This document shows, one piece after another, positions 9,310-19,643 of a stretch of 64,000 bases of DNA. A model generated the notes under the pieces. It made no database searches and was not told where the DNA came from. It saw only the letters and a list, made by a program, of their open reading frames with translations. Numbering within the stretch: position 1 is the first letter of the stretch; every line of letters begins with the position of its first letter. The translations under genes and the position numbers were made by a program. The DNA comes from an uncultured Pelagibacteraceae bacterium (GTDB lineage: Bacteria; Pseudomonadota; Alphaproteobacteria; Pelagibacterales; AG-422-B15): the NCBI GenBank assembly GCA_902523535.1, contig CABYZQ010000003.1:83514-147513 (forward strand), in the 5' to 3' direction.

Positions 9310-10752
9310 ATGGCGTTAGCAAAAAATATAAATGTAATGTGGTTCAGGCAAGACCTGCGTTTAGCCGACAATCCTGCTTTAACTAATGCACTTGAGGATG
9401 GCAAGACCTTACCAATCTTTATATTAGATGATTTCAATTCAAAAGAACACGTAAATGGTGCTGCAAGTAAGTGGTGGCTGCATCATTCATTAATCAAATT
9501 AAATAAGTCATTAAAAAATAAACTCTGTTTTTTTAGAGGCAACCCAATAGATATTCTGGATGAAATTAACAAACGATTTGAAATTTCAAATATATTTTGG
9601 AGTCGCTGTTATGAACCTTGGAGAATCAGAAGAGACAAAAAGATAAAAAAACATTTCAATGACCAAAACATAAACGTGAATACCTTTAATGGATCGCTTT
9701 TATGGGAGCCATGGAATATAGCAAAAAAAGATGGCACTCCCTACAAAGTATTCACCCCATACTATCGAAAAGGGTGTCTAAATTCTGATAAGCCTCGAAT
9801 GCCACTACCAGCACCTAATCTATCAAATTTAATATCAATTGATAATCATGATTCAATAATAGAAGACCTGGAGCTAATGCCTAAGCACAATTGGTATAGT
9901 AAAATGATTTCTCTTTGGTCACCTGGAGAAGAAGGTGCCCATAGTAAGATTGAAGAGTTTATATCAAATGGATTAAATAATTATAAAGAAGGAAGAAATT
10001 TTCCATCCAATCAGAATGTTTCTCAACTTTCACCTCACTTACATTTTGGTGAAGTTTCGCCAAATCAAGTATGGTACCGAGCTAAGACAAAAGAGGGAAA
10101 ATTAGACATTAAGAAAGACCTAGACCACTTCTTGAGTGAATTAGGTTGGCGTGAGTTTTCTTTTAATTTGCTCTATCATTTTCCATTTCTTCCAAAAGAA
10201 AACTTGCAAAAGAAGTTCGATAATTTTCCATGGGATGATGATAAAGAGAAATTAAAGAAATGGCAAAAAGGACTAACTGGCTATCCGATTGTAGATGCAG
10301 GTATGCAAGAATTATGGCAAACAGGTTACATGCATAATAGACTAAGAATGGTAGTGGGATCATTTCTTGTAAAAAATTTACTTTTACATTGGCATCATGG
10401 AGAAAGATGGTTTTGGGACTGCTTGATTGACGCGGATCTAGCGAGTAATAGTGCTGGGTGGCAGTGGATCGCTGGGTCAGGAGCCGATGCCGCTCCATAT
10501 TTTAGAATTTTTAACCCAATAACTCAGGGACAGAAATTTGATCCTGACGGAAAATATACAAGAAAATACCTACCTGTTTTGAATGATATGCCGGATAAGT
10601 TCTTATTTAACCCTTGGGAAGCCCCTGAAGATGTCCTAAGATCAGCAGGTGTAAAGCTTGGCGAGAATTATCCACTGCCTATTGTTGAAATTGGCTCATC
10701 CCGTCAAAAAGCTTTAGAGGCATTTGCTACAACTAAAACTTTAATAGCCTAA
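9310..10752 (+). CDS. phr: Deoxyribodipyrimidine photolyase / cryptochrome family
   Basis: MWFRQDLRLADNPAL N-terminus and FAD-binding motifs (ELGWREFSF, TGYPIVDAGMQELWQTGYMHNRLRMVVGSFL, LASNSAGWQWIAGSGADAAPYFRIFNP). Confidence 0.95.
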   Translation: MALAKNINVMWFRQDLRLADNPALTNALEDGKTLPIFILDDFNSKEHVNGAASKWWLHHSLIKLNKSLKNKLCFFRGNPIDILDEINKRFEISNIFWSRCYEPWRIRRDKKIKKHFNDQNINVNTFNGSLLWEPWNIAKKDGTPYKVFTPYYRKGCLNSDKPRMPLPAPNLSNLISIDNHDSIIEDLELMPKHNWYSKMISLWSPGEEGAHSKIEEFISNGLNNYKEGRNFPSNQNVSQLSPHLHFGEVSPNQVWYRAKTKEGKLDIKKDLDHFLSELGWREFSFNLLYHFPFLPKENLQKKFDNFPWDDDKEKLKKWQKGLTGYPIVDAGMQELWQTGYMHNRLRMVVGSFLVKNLLLHWHHGERWFWDCLIDADLASNSAGWQWIAGSGADAAPYFRIFNPITQGQKFDPDGKYTRKYLPVLNDMPDKFLFNPWEAPEDVLRSAGVKLGENYPLPIVEIGSSRQKALEAFATTKTLIA

Positions 10753-11270
10753 TGAATACAGACACTATTCTTCTTATTGTACAAATGGTAGCAGCGTTTG
10801 GCGTGCTCGTCTCAGTTATTTATTTGGGATTACAAATTCATCAACAAAATGAAATTACTAAAGCTCAATTTGGACACTCTCTTACACAACGAATGTATGA
10901 AAGATATTTTAATACAGCGAAAGATAAGGAGTTTAGTAATTTTTTAGCAAAAGATTGGGCCACAGGTGACCTAGATGATTCAGATAAATGGCGCGTCGCT
11001 ATTTTTATAAATACATTATTGGTGGATATTTTTGATACCTACGAAAAAGTTGAAAAAGGCTTTGTTGACGAGTCACATTTAAAGATGAGAATGCATATGC
11101 TAAAACTTGGAGTTATGAAAGCGCCTATAGCACAATCATCATGGAAATATTGGAAAGGGATAAAGTCAGATGAGTTTATCAATTGGTTTGAAGCAGAAAT
11201 TTATGGCGACTCTGACTCTTTCAATGAAGGGTATCAAGAAGAAGTAATCCCTAATGTTAGGCGAAAATAG
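10752..11270 (+). CDS. Uncharacterised membrane-anchored protein
   Basis: N-terminal TM; start codon overlaps phr stop (TAATG). Confidence 0.7.
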   Translation: MNTDTILLIVQMVAAFGVLVSVIYLGLQIHQQNEITKAQFGHSLTQRMYERYFNTAKDKEFSNFLAKDWATGDLDDSDKWRVAIFINTLLVDIFDTYEKVEKGFVDESHLKMRMHMLKLGVMKAPIAQSSWKYWKGIKSDEFINWFEAEIYGDSDSFNEGYQEEVIPNVRRK

Positions 11271-11325
11271 ACAGTTTTTAAGCTTTTTATAGAAATTTTT
11301 CTATTTCTAAAGTATAAACCGCTGG

Positions 11326-12153
11326 ATGAAACGTAAATCTGTAATTGATATCAAAAACCAAAAGGGAAAAACTCCAATTGTTTGCTTGACGGCGTACACC
11401 TCACCGATTGCAAGATCTATTGATGGCTGCGGTGATCTTTTATTAGTAGGCGACTCACTCGGAATGGTTCTGTATGACTATCAAAATACATTGCCAGTAA
11501 CACTCTTTCAAATGATAGAGCATTCAAAATCTGTTGTTAATGTAACAAAACAGTCGTGCGTTATAGTTGATATGCCTTTCGGCACTTATGAAGAGTCTGT
11601 TGGCAAAGCTTTTATGAATGCTGCAAAAGTAATGAAGGAAACAAACTGCAATGGAGTAAAGCTTGAGGGTGGAAGAAATATGTTTGAAACGGTAAAATAT
11701 TTAACTGATCGTTCAATTCCAGTAATGGGACATATTGGTCTTCAGCCTCAAAGTGTACTCATAGATGGTGGCTATAAAGTCAAAGGAAGAAATAAATTTG
11801 ATTGGGGTAAGTATATTGATGATGCAATTGCAATAGAAGAGGCTGGAGCATTTTCAGTAGTACTAGAAGGTATGGCTGAACCATTAGCTGCAGAGATTAC
11901 ATCTAGAATATCGATACCAACGATTGGCATAGGCGCCTCTCCTAATTGCGATGGCCAGGTGTTAGTAACAGAAGATATGTTAGGCTTAACTAACATTGCC
12001 CCCAAGTTTGTAAAAAAATATGCTGATTTAGAAAGCTTAATAAAAAAGGCAGCGCATCAATATGCTGACGAGGTGAGAAATAGAGAGTTTCCTGGTAAGG
12101 AGCATACTTATGCTATGAATCCTCAAATAGTTAGAAAAGGTGATGAAGATTAA
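11326..12153 (+). CDS. panB: 3-methyl-2-oxobutanoate hydroxymethyltransferase
   Basis: VCLTAYTSPIARSID, LLVGDSLGMVLYDYQNTLPVT, GVKLEGG, PVMGHIGLQPQSV. Confidence 0.96.
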   Translation: MKRKSVIDIKNQKGKTPIVCLTAYTSPIARSIDGCGDLLLVGDSLGMVLYDYQNTLPVTLFQMIEHSKSVVNVTKQSCVIVDMPFGTYEESVGKAFMNAAKVMKETNCNGVKLEGGRNMFETVKYLTDRSIPVMGHIGLQPQSVLIDGGYKVKGRNKFDWGKYIDDAIAIEEAGAFSVVLEGMAEPLAAEITSRISIPTIGIGASPNCDGQVLVTEDMLGLTNIAPKFVKKYADLESLIKKAAHQYADEVRNREFPGKEHTYAMNPQIVRKGDED

Positions 12154-12785
12154 TGTCAGATATTTTAAGGCAAGTTGATGAAGAATTGAGACATGATCGT
12201 CTAATGAATTTGTGGAGACGTTACCGTATATATTTAATTGGTGGACTAATTTTATTAATTGGTTCGGTACTTGGTTATCAAATTAACAAGTCGATAAATC
12301 AGTCATTTTATGAGGAAGAAGTAGAGAAATATATTGGCACTTCAGATTTAGTGGATTTTAATCAAACGATTGAAAACCTAGGTGAAATTGAAAATTCAAA
12401 TCAATTACTTATTTCAGGTATTGCACAAATTAAAATTGCAACTCTATTAATGGAAAATGGAAAAATACAAGAAAGTAAAGACAAGCTTTTAGAAATAATT
12501 AATGAAGATAAAACAGACGACATCATAACTGACCTGGCTATCTATTTTTATTTAATGAGTAATTTAAATGACATGGCGATGAATGAAATAAATATATATA
12601 TTGACAGTGGCAAATTAGAAAATAGTTCTTTTAAATTTCTTTTTAAAGAAATTATTGCTATTAAAAATTTATTAGTAGGCAAAATTCAAATATCTAAAGA
12701 AAAATTTGAAGAACTAATTAATGATGAAAATACTCCAAGAGATATTGTTATTAGGGCAACTAAATTTTTAGACACAATTAAATAG
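12153..12785 (+). CDS. YfgM-like tetratricopeptide repeat membrane protein
   Basis: Single TM after a basic N-terminus (LMNLWRRYRIYLIGGLILLIGSVLGY) and TPR-like remainder; directly upstream of bamB. Confidence 0.7.
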   Translation: MSDILRQVDEELRHDRLMNLWRRYRIYLIGGLILLIGSVLGYQINKSINQSFYEEEVEKYIGTSDLVDFNQTIENLGEIENSNQLLISGIAQIKIATLLMENGKIQESKDKLLEIINEDKTDDIITDLAIYFYLMSNLNDMAMNEINIYIDSGKLENSSFKFLFKEIIAIKNLLVGKIQISKEKFEELINDENTPRDIVIRATKFLDTIK

Positions 12786-12786
12786 T

Positions 12787-14085
12787 ATGATAAATATTTT
12801 ATATATTATTTTACTATCAACATTTGTAATATTTAGTTGTACAAAAAAAGAAATAATAGAGAAAGATTCTAATAGTTTTTCTATATTGGCGTATGATGCA
12901 GAAATTTCAGAAACATTAGGACTAAATATAGAAGATATAAGAATAGATCCTCCAAAGGAACTAAATTTTTGGTCGCAGCATTTTCAAAATCCAGGTAATA
13001 ATTTGAATAATATATTTTCCTTATCTGAAATTGAAGATAAGACAAAGATTATTTCTGGGACCAGAGGAGCTCTTAACATAATTCAGCCAATTTATTTTAA
13101 TGACACAATTTGCTACATTTTACCCAAGGGATTCTTAGAATGTCGAAATTTAGAAAGTAATGAAAAAATATTTTCAATTGATATAAAAGTTGATGGAAAT
13201 AAAAAGTATGAAGTTATAAGAGGAGGACTCGCTTATTTTGATAATAAAATAGTTCTAGTTGATGCCTATGGGCAGATTCTACTGATCGACTCTGATGATG
13301 GAAATAAAATATGGGGAAAAAAAATTGAATTTCCTATATTATCCCCACCACTAATTTATAGAAATCAAATTTTATTTATCTCGTCAGATAATAGATTATT
13401 TTCACTTTCATTAGAAACTGGCGATATAGAGTGGTCGTTTCAAACAATAGCTGAAGCTAAGAAAAGTCTTATTACAGCTTCCCCTATAGCTTTTGAAAAT
13501 ACAATCATAGCCCCTTTCAGTAATGGTGAGCTGGTTGCTTTTGATAACGATAGTGGTAGACCATTGTGGTCAGAAAATGTTTCAAAGGTTTCATTGCTTA
13601 GTAATTTTGACATCAAGGATATTTCTGCCAGTCCAGTATTATCAAATAACACAATTTTTTCTTTAAGTACAAATGGCAAATTGATATCAATAAATGCTAT
13701 TAATGGAAAAAGGAATTGGGCAATTGATTTATCAGGTTACAGAACTCCAACTATTTCAGGAGGTCAAATATACGTTATTGATGAAGACGGAAAACTTATT
13801 TGTTTAAATAAAAATACTGGTGAAGTATTTTGGATTACAGAACTCAATAAATTTAAAAAAGGTCAAAAAGCAAAGGATCTAAATTTGTGGCTAGGTCCTT
13901 ATTTAATAAATAGTTTATTATATAATATTTCTTATTTTGGCGAATTAAAGATTGTATCACCAATTACAGGAGAAGTATTGTCGACTAATAGTTTAGGAGT
14001 TAAAGGTATTATATTGCCGCCAGTTATATTAAGTAATGCAATATTTATGACGGATGAAAATTCCAATGTCTTCTATTTTGAATAA
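12787..14085 (+). CDS. bamB: Outer membrane assembly lipoprotein BamB-like (PQQ beta-propeller)
   Basis: Lipobox FVIFSC, PQQ-type repeats (GNKIWGKKIEFPI, TGDIEWSFQT, NGKRNWAIDLSG, TGEVFWITEL). Confidence 0.85.
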   Translation: MINILYIILLSTFVIFSCTKKEIIEKDSNSFSILAYDAEISETLGLNIEDIRIDPPKELNFWSQHFQNPGNNLNNIFSLSEIEDKTKIISGTRGALNIIQPIYFNDTICYILPKGFLECRNLESNEKIFSIDIKVDGNKKYEVIRGGLAYFDNKIVLVDAYGQILLIDSDDGNKIWGKKIEFPILSPPLIYRNQILFISSDNRLFSLSLETGDIEWSFQTIAEAKKSLITASPIAFENTIIAPFSNGELVAFDNDSGRPLWSENVSKVSLLSNFDIKDISASPVLSNNTIFSLSTNGKLISINAINGKRNWAIDLSGYRTPTISGGQIYVIDEDGKLICLNKNTGEVFWITELNKFKKGQKAKDLNLWLGPYLINSLLYNISYFGELKIVSPITGEVLSTNSLGVKGIILPPVILSNAIFMTDENSNVFYFE

Positions 14086-14887
14086 AATAAATTTCTGTAT
14101 TATTGGTAAGCCAAATTCTGGCAAATCAACTTTATTTAACTGTTTACTTGAAGACAACATTTCCCCAGTTGGTGACGAATACGGTCTTACAAAGAATTTG
14201 TTAAAAGATAAATTTACGATGTATAGTCACGATTTTATAATTTTTGATACTCCTGGTCTAAGACGAAAAAGTAAGATAGACGATCTGGATGAAAAGAAAA
14301 GAAACAAGGAGGTTATAAAACTTGTCGACAAGGTTGATACAGTAATTCTACTCATAGACTCTGTTGAAAATATTACCAAACAAGACTTTAGGCTGGCTGA
14401 TTTGGCAATAACAAAAAAGAAGATACTATTTTTCTTGTTCAATAAGATTGATCTAGTTGAAGAAGGAAAAAAATTTAAAAATAAAATAGATAAATATTTA
14501 AGCAATAATTACAGTCAATATCAAATGATTAATACTGATTTTATTTCTGCGAAGAAAAACATTAGAATTAAGAATTTCATAAAACAAATTATTAACAAGA
14601 ATAAACTTGCTAACACTGAAATTACAAAAGTAAATTTAAATAAATTCCTTAATTATTTAAATAAACAATCAAAATATCCAAAAATTAAAAAAAGAGAAAT
14701 TAAACCAAAGTATATTGTACAAATAAAGACTGGCTCTCCACTCTTTAAAGTCTTTATTAATTCAAAAAAGAAAGCGCCTCTAATATTTCAAAGATTTTTT
14801 GATAATGCTTTTAGAGATTTTTTTAAAATAAAAGGAGTGCCAATTTCATATCAGTTTATTAGTTCTAGCAACCCATATTCAGACTAA
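14054..14887 (+). CDS. der: Der/EngA-like GTPase with a single G domain plus C-terminal KH-like domain
   Basis: G1 GKPNSGKST, G3 DTPGLRRKSKI (Der GD2-like), G4 NKID, KH-like C-terminus ending SSNPYSD (cf. ENPY in Der). 277 aa; no second G domain. Confidence 0.85.
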   Translation: MKIPMSSILNKINFCIIGKPNSGKSTLFNCLLEDNISPVGDEYGLTKNLLKDKFTMYSHDFIIFDTPGLRRKSKIDDLDEKKRNKEVIKLVDKVDTVILLIDSVENITKQDFRLADLAITKKKILFFLFNKIDLVEEGKKFKNKIDKYLSNNYSQYQMINTDFISAKKNIRIKNFIKQIINKNKLANTEITKVNLNKFLNYLNKQSKYPKIKKREIKPKYIVQIKTGSPLFKVFINSKKKAPLIFQRFFDNAFRDFFKIKGVPISYQFISSSNPYSD

Positions 14888-15573
14888 AGCTTAATAATCT
14901 CACCGCTTTTTTCATTTGATAGCAAGAATTTTACAATCGCACTTGCAACGTCGGCTGGATCTTTTATTTGCTTTTTATTCTCACCGGGCATGATATTTTC
15001 TCTAAATTTAGTATTTACTGCACCTGGATAGATAATATTAGCATTTATAGAGTTGCCTTTATTCTCATTAGCGAAACTTAAGACTAGTTCATTTAATGCT
15101 GTCATGATTGGTTGATATATACCCCAATATTGGGATTTCATTTGAGTTTTTATTGAAGAAATAATAACAAAGTTAGATTTTTTAGAATTTTTCAGTAAAG
15201 GATGAAAATGTTTCATAATTCTAAAATTAGAAATATAGTTTAAATTGATAGTGTCATTTAATTCATTTAAATCAATTGACTCTACAGGAGATAGCTTAGT
15301 AATTTGGCCTGCCGATGATACAATAATATCTAAAAACCTATCTTTTTTAAATATTTCTTCAGAAAGATTTTCTATTACATTAGGCTTACATAAATCAATT
15401 GGAACAATTGTACATTCACACCCATTTGAAATTATTTTATCATTTATCTCTTCTAATTTAGATGCATTACGTGACAGAATATATATGTGTTTAACTGTCT
15501 TTGATAACTCCTGAGCAATACTTGCTCCAATTCCAGATGAGGCGCCTGTAATTAGACAATTTAGATTTCTCAT
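14884..15573 (-). CDS. Short-chain dehydrogenase/reductase
   Basis: CLITGASSGIGASIAQEL; SSAGQ; Rossmann-fold SDR layout. Confidence 0.85.
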   Translation of the reverse strand: MRNLNCLITGASSGIGASIAQELSKTVKHIYILSRNASKLEEINDKIISNGCECTIVPIDLCKPNVIENLSEEIFKKDRFLDIIVSSAGQITKLSPVESIDLNELNDTINLNYISNFRIMKHFHPLLKNSKKSNFVIISSIKTQMKSQYWGIYQPIMTALNELVLSFANENKGNSINANIIYPGAVNTKFRENIMPGENKKQIKDPADVASAIVKFLLSNEKSGEIIKL

Positions 15574-15575
15574 GT

Positions 15576-16091
15576 TTAAATACCTATTTCCTCTAAATTT
15601 CTTGGTATATGCTCAAAAAAGTCTATTCCAATATTTACCATTTCAGCAAATGAGCTGCTATTCATAAAGTCATCTAATAGACTAGAAGATATATTTTGAT
15701 TTATAAAAAATAGAGTTATCACAACTACAATATACCCTCTGAAAATGCCCAGGACTCCTCCGAGTCCCATATCAACCAGCCCCTTTTTCTTAGGTTGTAA
15801 AAAACCGATAAAAAGTCTGAGTAAGAATGAAATAAATATATATGAGGTTATGAGGGTAATTAGAAATATTGTAACATCAGATAAAGTTTCATTAGTAATA
15901 TATTGATCTGCAACTGGTCTTAATAAGGCAAAACAATTTTTAAGTATAAAAAATATTAATACCCATTTGATTAAATTAAAAAAACTTTTTAATAATCCAT
16001 TTTTAATACCAAGAAAGATTGATATTAGGCAAATTATTAGGAAAGTAATATCAAAAGCATTGAGAAACTGAGAATAATTAAGAACGTTCAT
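15576..16091 (-). CDS. CvpA family protein
   Basis: MNVLNYSQFLNAFDITFLIICLISIFLGIKNGLLKSFFNLIKWV..., GLVDMGLGGVLGIFRGYIVV; ORF track's upstream TTG start is less likely than ATG at 16091. Confidence 0.75.
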   Translation of the reverse strand: MNVLNYSQFLNAFDITFLIICLISIFLGIKNGLLKSFFNLIKWVLIFFILKNCFALLRPVADQYITNETLSDVTIFLITLITSYIFISFLLRLFIGFLQPKKKGLVDMGLGGVLGIFRGYIVVVITLFFINQNISSSLLDDFMNSSSFAEMVNIGIDFFEHIPRNLEEIGI

Positions 16092-16092
16092 C

Positions 16093-18528
16093 TTATGAAT
16101 TTTTATTAAAATATCCGAGTAATATTGGCAATATAGTAAGACTTCCAACTAAAGCAATAAACATTGCGAGTGCTGTAAATGCTCCAAAGTATATTGTAGG
16201 ATAAAAATTAGAAAATACCAAAATTGAGAAACCTGCCATAATAGTTATTGAAGTATTTTTGATTGCAGTGCTAACTGTTTTCTGGCAGTTATTGATTGCA
16301 TCTGCGTGTGATCCAGTTATCGCAATATATTCACGATACCTATAAACATAATGTATGCAATTATCTACCGCTATCCCAATCGTAATCGAGGCAATTGTAA
16401 TTGTCATCAAATCCAGGGGTATATTCAATAATCCCATAGTTCCCAATATTACAAAACAGGCGACTAAATTCGGTATTAAAGCAGCTAAAGCTATTTTAAA
16501 TGATCGAAATAAAATAATTAATATTATAAATATTCCCATTAAAACAATTCCCAAAGATTTAATTTGAGAGTCAAAAAGGCTTTGTAGCATGTTATTGTAC
16601 AAAATTAGTATTCCAGTAAGACTTACCTCAATATTTTGATTGTTATAATTCGAATCCATATGTTCTCTAAGCTCATTAACGAAATTTGCCCTTTTTAACT
16701 CAGGATGAGTATCGATTACGCGTAGAGAAATTCTTGCCTGATTTTTATCTATCAACACATAGGGTTTTAAAATTTGATCTTTAATATCTTGTGGTAATTT
16801 TTTGTATAAAACTGAGAGTTCAAGAGTATCAAATTCTTCATTTAAATTAAGTTTTTCAGCAGTTCTTATAATGGATGCCAATGAAAGTACTTTGCCTACG
16901 AAATCATACGTTTCTAGATAGTCATGAATACTCTTAACACTGTCAATTTTTTCTTTAGTAAACCAGTAGTCTGAAGGGTCATAATCAATTCCAAAATCCA
17001 TAAAATCCTCCTCTTCAAAAGAGAAATCATCATTTGGCTCATCTTTAAATTGAATAATAATATCCAAGGGAGTAGTTCCACCCAATTGTTCATCAATTAA
17101 TTTCATTCCTTTATATATTTCAGTATCTTCTTTAAAGTAATTAACAAAACTATTTTCTACTTTAAGAGTACTTGCTCCATATATGCCAATAGCAAACAAA
17201 GATGTAAAAAATAATAATGTCAATATTGGGAATTTGATCGATAAGATAGAAAATATATCCTTACTATTATTTTTATCCAATAGAGCAGTACTTTTTAAAT
17301 TTAAGACTGATATCAAAATTGGTAAGAAAATAAAGCTGGATACATATGTGATAGTTAGACCCATGCACATCATTAAGCCAAAATCCATAACTGGTTTGAT
17401 TCCACTTGTATAAAGCGATCCAAATGCGAAAATAGTTGTTAGAGCTGCAAATAGACAAGGCTTATACATTTTTCTAAGTGCACGTATAATATTTTGATTA
17501 ATTGTAGATTTTTCCTCCTCTAAACTTATTTGCCGATACCTTACAACTATATGTACGGTCATTGATAAAGATAAGATCAAAATAAGCATGATAAAGTTTG
17601 ATGAAATAACAGTTACTTTCCATCCAAGTAGCGAAATAGACCCGATCATAGTAATTAAAATGAATATACAATTAGCTATACATGCAATCATCCACAAAGG
17701 GCTTCTAAAAACAAGATAGAGCACAATTAATATAAAAATAAAGGCTCCGATGCCGAAAATAATAATATCATTTTTTACGAATGCGATAGTATCATTTGCA
17801 ATCATTGAAACTCCTCCTAGATGAATTTTAATATTCTTATCTTTGAATTGCTCAATTATTGTTCTGATAATTAAAATATTATTCTCTCTCTCTTTATCCT
17901 GTTTCTTTTTTTCAATTTCATATTTGAAGTCTAGTTGAGATAAAAGCTCAAGCTCAGCATCATTTTTTTTTACTAACTCATTAAGCCTTATTCTTTCATT
18001 TACTATTTTATCGAAATCAAGATTCTTTTTTAGATTAATTAGCAAGCCTGTTGTAGTCGCATCTTCACTAATAATTAAGTTTTTGAAAATTGGACTATTA
18101 AGCAATTCTGTCTCAGCATCAGTGATATTTACTTGTGGTGATTTAATTGTAATTATTTCATTTACTAGATCTGATAAAGATTGATTATTAATCTCTAATA
18201 ATGGTGCGTCAAAAATTGATTGAGTTGAGTCAACAAAAGGAAGATTTTCAATTTCTGTAATAAAAGAATTTAAAAAATCAAGATTTTGCTTTTTAATAAA
18301 TTTCTGTTTTGAAGTGAACGTAACAATTAAAAAGTCACTTGAATCATAGTCCTTAATTAACTCCTGATATCTTTTTAAATCGTCATCTTGTTCTAAGATG
18401 AGAGTATCAGAAGATGCGTCAAGTTGAAAATTATCTGAGTTAAATAGGAAAAAAAAGGCAATTGCTACAAGTAGTAACAAAGATAATTTTGAATAATTAT
18501 CAAGAACTGACGAAAATACTTCTTTCAT
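16093..18528 (-). CDS. MMPL/RND superfamily transporter
   Basis: Two TM bundles with SSD/MMPL-like repeats (LSLSMTVHIVVRYR; IASITIGIAVDNCIHYVYRYRE). Confidence 0.85.
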   Translation of the reverse strand: MKEVFSSVLDNYSKLSLLLLVAIAFFFLFNSDNFQLDASSDTLILEQDDDLKRYQELIKDYDSSDFLIVTFTSKQKFIKKQNLDFLNSFITEIENLPFVDSTQSIFDAPLLEINNQSLSDLVNEIITIKSPQVNITDAETELLNSPIFKNLIISEDATTTGLLINLKKNLDFDKIVNERIRLNELVKKNDAELELLSQLDFKYEIEKKKQDKERENNILIIRTIIEQFKDKNIKIHLGGVSMIANDTIAFVKNDIIIFGIGAFIFILIVLYLVFRSPLWMIACIANCIFILITMIGSISLLGWKVTVISSNFIMLILILSLSMTVHIVVRYRQISLEEEKSTINQNIIRALRKMYKPCLFAALTTIFAFGSLYTSGIKPVMDFGLMMCMGLTITYVSSFIFLPILISVLNLKSTALLDKNNSKDIFSILSIKFPILTLLFFTSLFAIGIYGASTLKVENSFVNYFKEDTEIYKGMKLIDEQLGGTTPLDIIIQFKDEPNDDFSFEEEDFMDFGIDYDPSDYWFTKEKIDSVKSIHDYLETYDFVGKVLSLASIIRTAEKLNLNEEFDTLELSVLYKKLPQDIKDQILKPYVLIDKNQARISLRVIDTHPELKRANFVNELREHMDSNYNNQNIEVSLTGILILYNNMLQSLFDSQIKSLGIVLMGIFIILIILFRSFKIALAALIPNLVACFVILGTMGLLNIPLDLMTITIASITIGIAVDNCIHYVYRYREYIAITGSHADAINNCQKTVSTAIKNTSITIMAGFSILVFSNFYPTIYFGAFTALAMFIALVGSLTILPILLGYFNKNS

Positions 18529-18531
18529 TAC

Positions 18532-19632
18532 TTATGAAATATATCTTCTTTGGTATCTTTTGCCTAGGTTTGTTAAAATCTCATATGGTATTGTATTTAT
18601 GCTCTCACACACTGTATTGATAGGGTTCTTATTTCCAATGAATTCAAACTCTTTATTAGCTATTTGTTCTAAGTTTATAAAATTTGTCAAATCAACTGTT
18701 ACTAAGTCCATTGAGACTCTTCCAATCAAATTAATTCGTTTATTATTTAAATAAATTTTACAATTATTTGAAAAGAGTCTACTGAATCCATCACCATAAC
18801 CAATGGCAAAAGTGCCAACTTTCATCTTTTTCCTTGCTTTAAATGTAGCTCCATAGCCTACGGTATCCCCTTTATTTATTTCCCTTGTTTGTATCAATTT
18901 ACTCTTTAAAGAGACTACATTTTTGTAATGCTTACTCTCTTTGATTTGACAATTCCCCCCATAAAGAGATATTCCTGGCCTAACCATATCAAGATTATAT
19001 TTTCTCCCCAGCAACACTCCCCCAGAGTTCGATATGCTGTGTAGACAATTTGGAAAGTATATTCTTATCTTATCAAATTCCTTTAATTGAGTTTGATTTT
19101 TTTGGTTTTTTGGATCATCAGCACAAGCTAAGTGACTCATTATCAGAACAAGATCTGAATTTTTAATTAATTTTGATTTATTTTTAATTAGATTAGTAGT
19201 TTCATTTTTATCTAAACCAAGTCGCGACATGCCTGTATCAAAATGAATTGCAATCTTAAGTTTTTTATTAAACTTACTTTGATAGCGCTCTATTTTCTTA
19301 AGTTGTTTCAAATTGTTGATTACAGGTATTAATTTATATTTATTTATTATATTTAAGTTATCTAAAACTAACCCATTTAGAATATACACTTCTACTTTCT
19401 TATTTATTTTTCTAATTTCCACAGCTTCATCGGTGGAAGCTACAAAGAAATGTTTGCATTTTGATCTAATTAGCGCAGGAACTACTTTCTTAACTCCAAG
19501 ACCATATGCATTTGATTTTACAGTTGCTGCAACTATACAATTTCTATTCACTTTTTTTTTGATTTTTACGTAATTGTCACCAATTGACTTTAGGTTAATG
19601 TCTAAAAAAGTATTTTGATCAACATTCTTCAT
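18532..19632 (-). CDS. alr: Alanine racemase
   Basis: ATVKSNAYGLGVKKV PLP-lysine motif, VRPGISLYGG, GRVSMDL. Confidence 0.94.
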   Translation of the reverse strand: MKNVDQNTFLDINLKSIGDNYVKIKKKVNRNCIVAATVKSNAYGLGVKKVVPALIRSKCKHFFVASTDEAVEIRKINKKVEVYILNGLVLDNLNIINKYKLIPVINNLKQLKKIERYQSKFNKKLKIAIHFDTGMSRLGLDKNETTNLIKNKSKLIKNSDLVLIMSHLACADDPKNQKNQTQLKEFDKIRIYFPNCLHSISNSGGVLLGRKYNLDMVRPGISLYGGNCQIKESKHYKNVVSLKSKLIQTREINKGDTVGYGATFKARKKMKVGTFAIGYGDGFSRLFSNNCKIYLNNKRINLIGRVSMDLVTVDLTNFINLEQIANKEFEFIGNKNPINTVCESINTIPYEILTNLGKRYQRRYIS

Positions 19633-19643
19633 TTTGAAAGACT

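Noticed and set aside
10163-10498. 111-aa minus-strand ORF inside photolyase
   Set aside because: Shadow ORF opposite a well-supported conserved gene; no recognisable domain or ribosome site.
11290-11303. TAGAAA-TT-TTTCTA hairpin before panB
   Set aside because: Short AT-rich palindrome; insufficient evidence of function.
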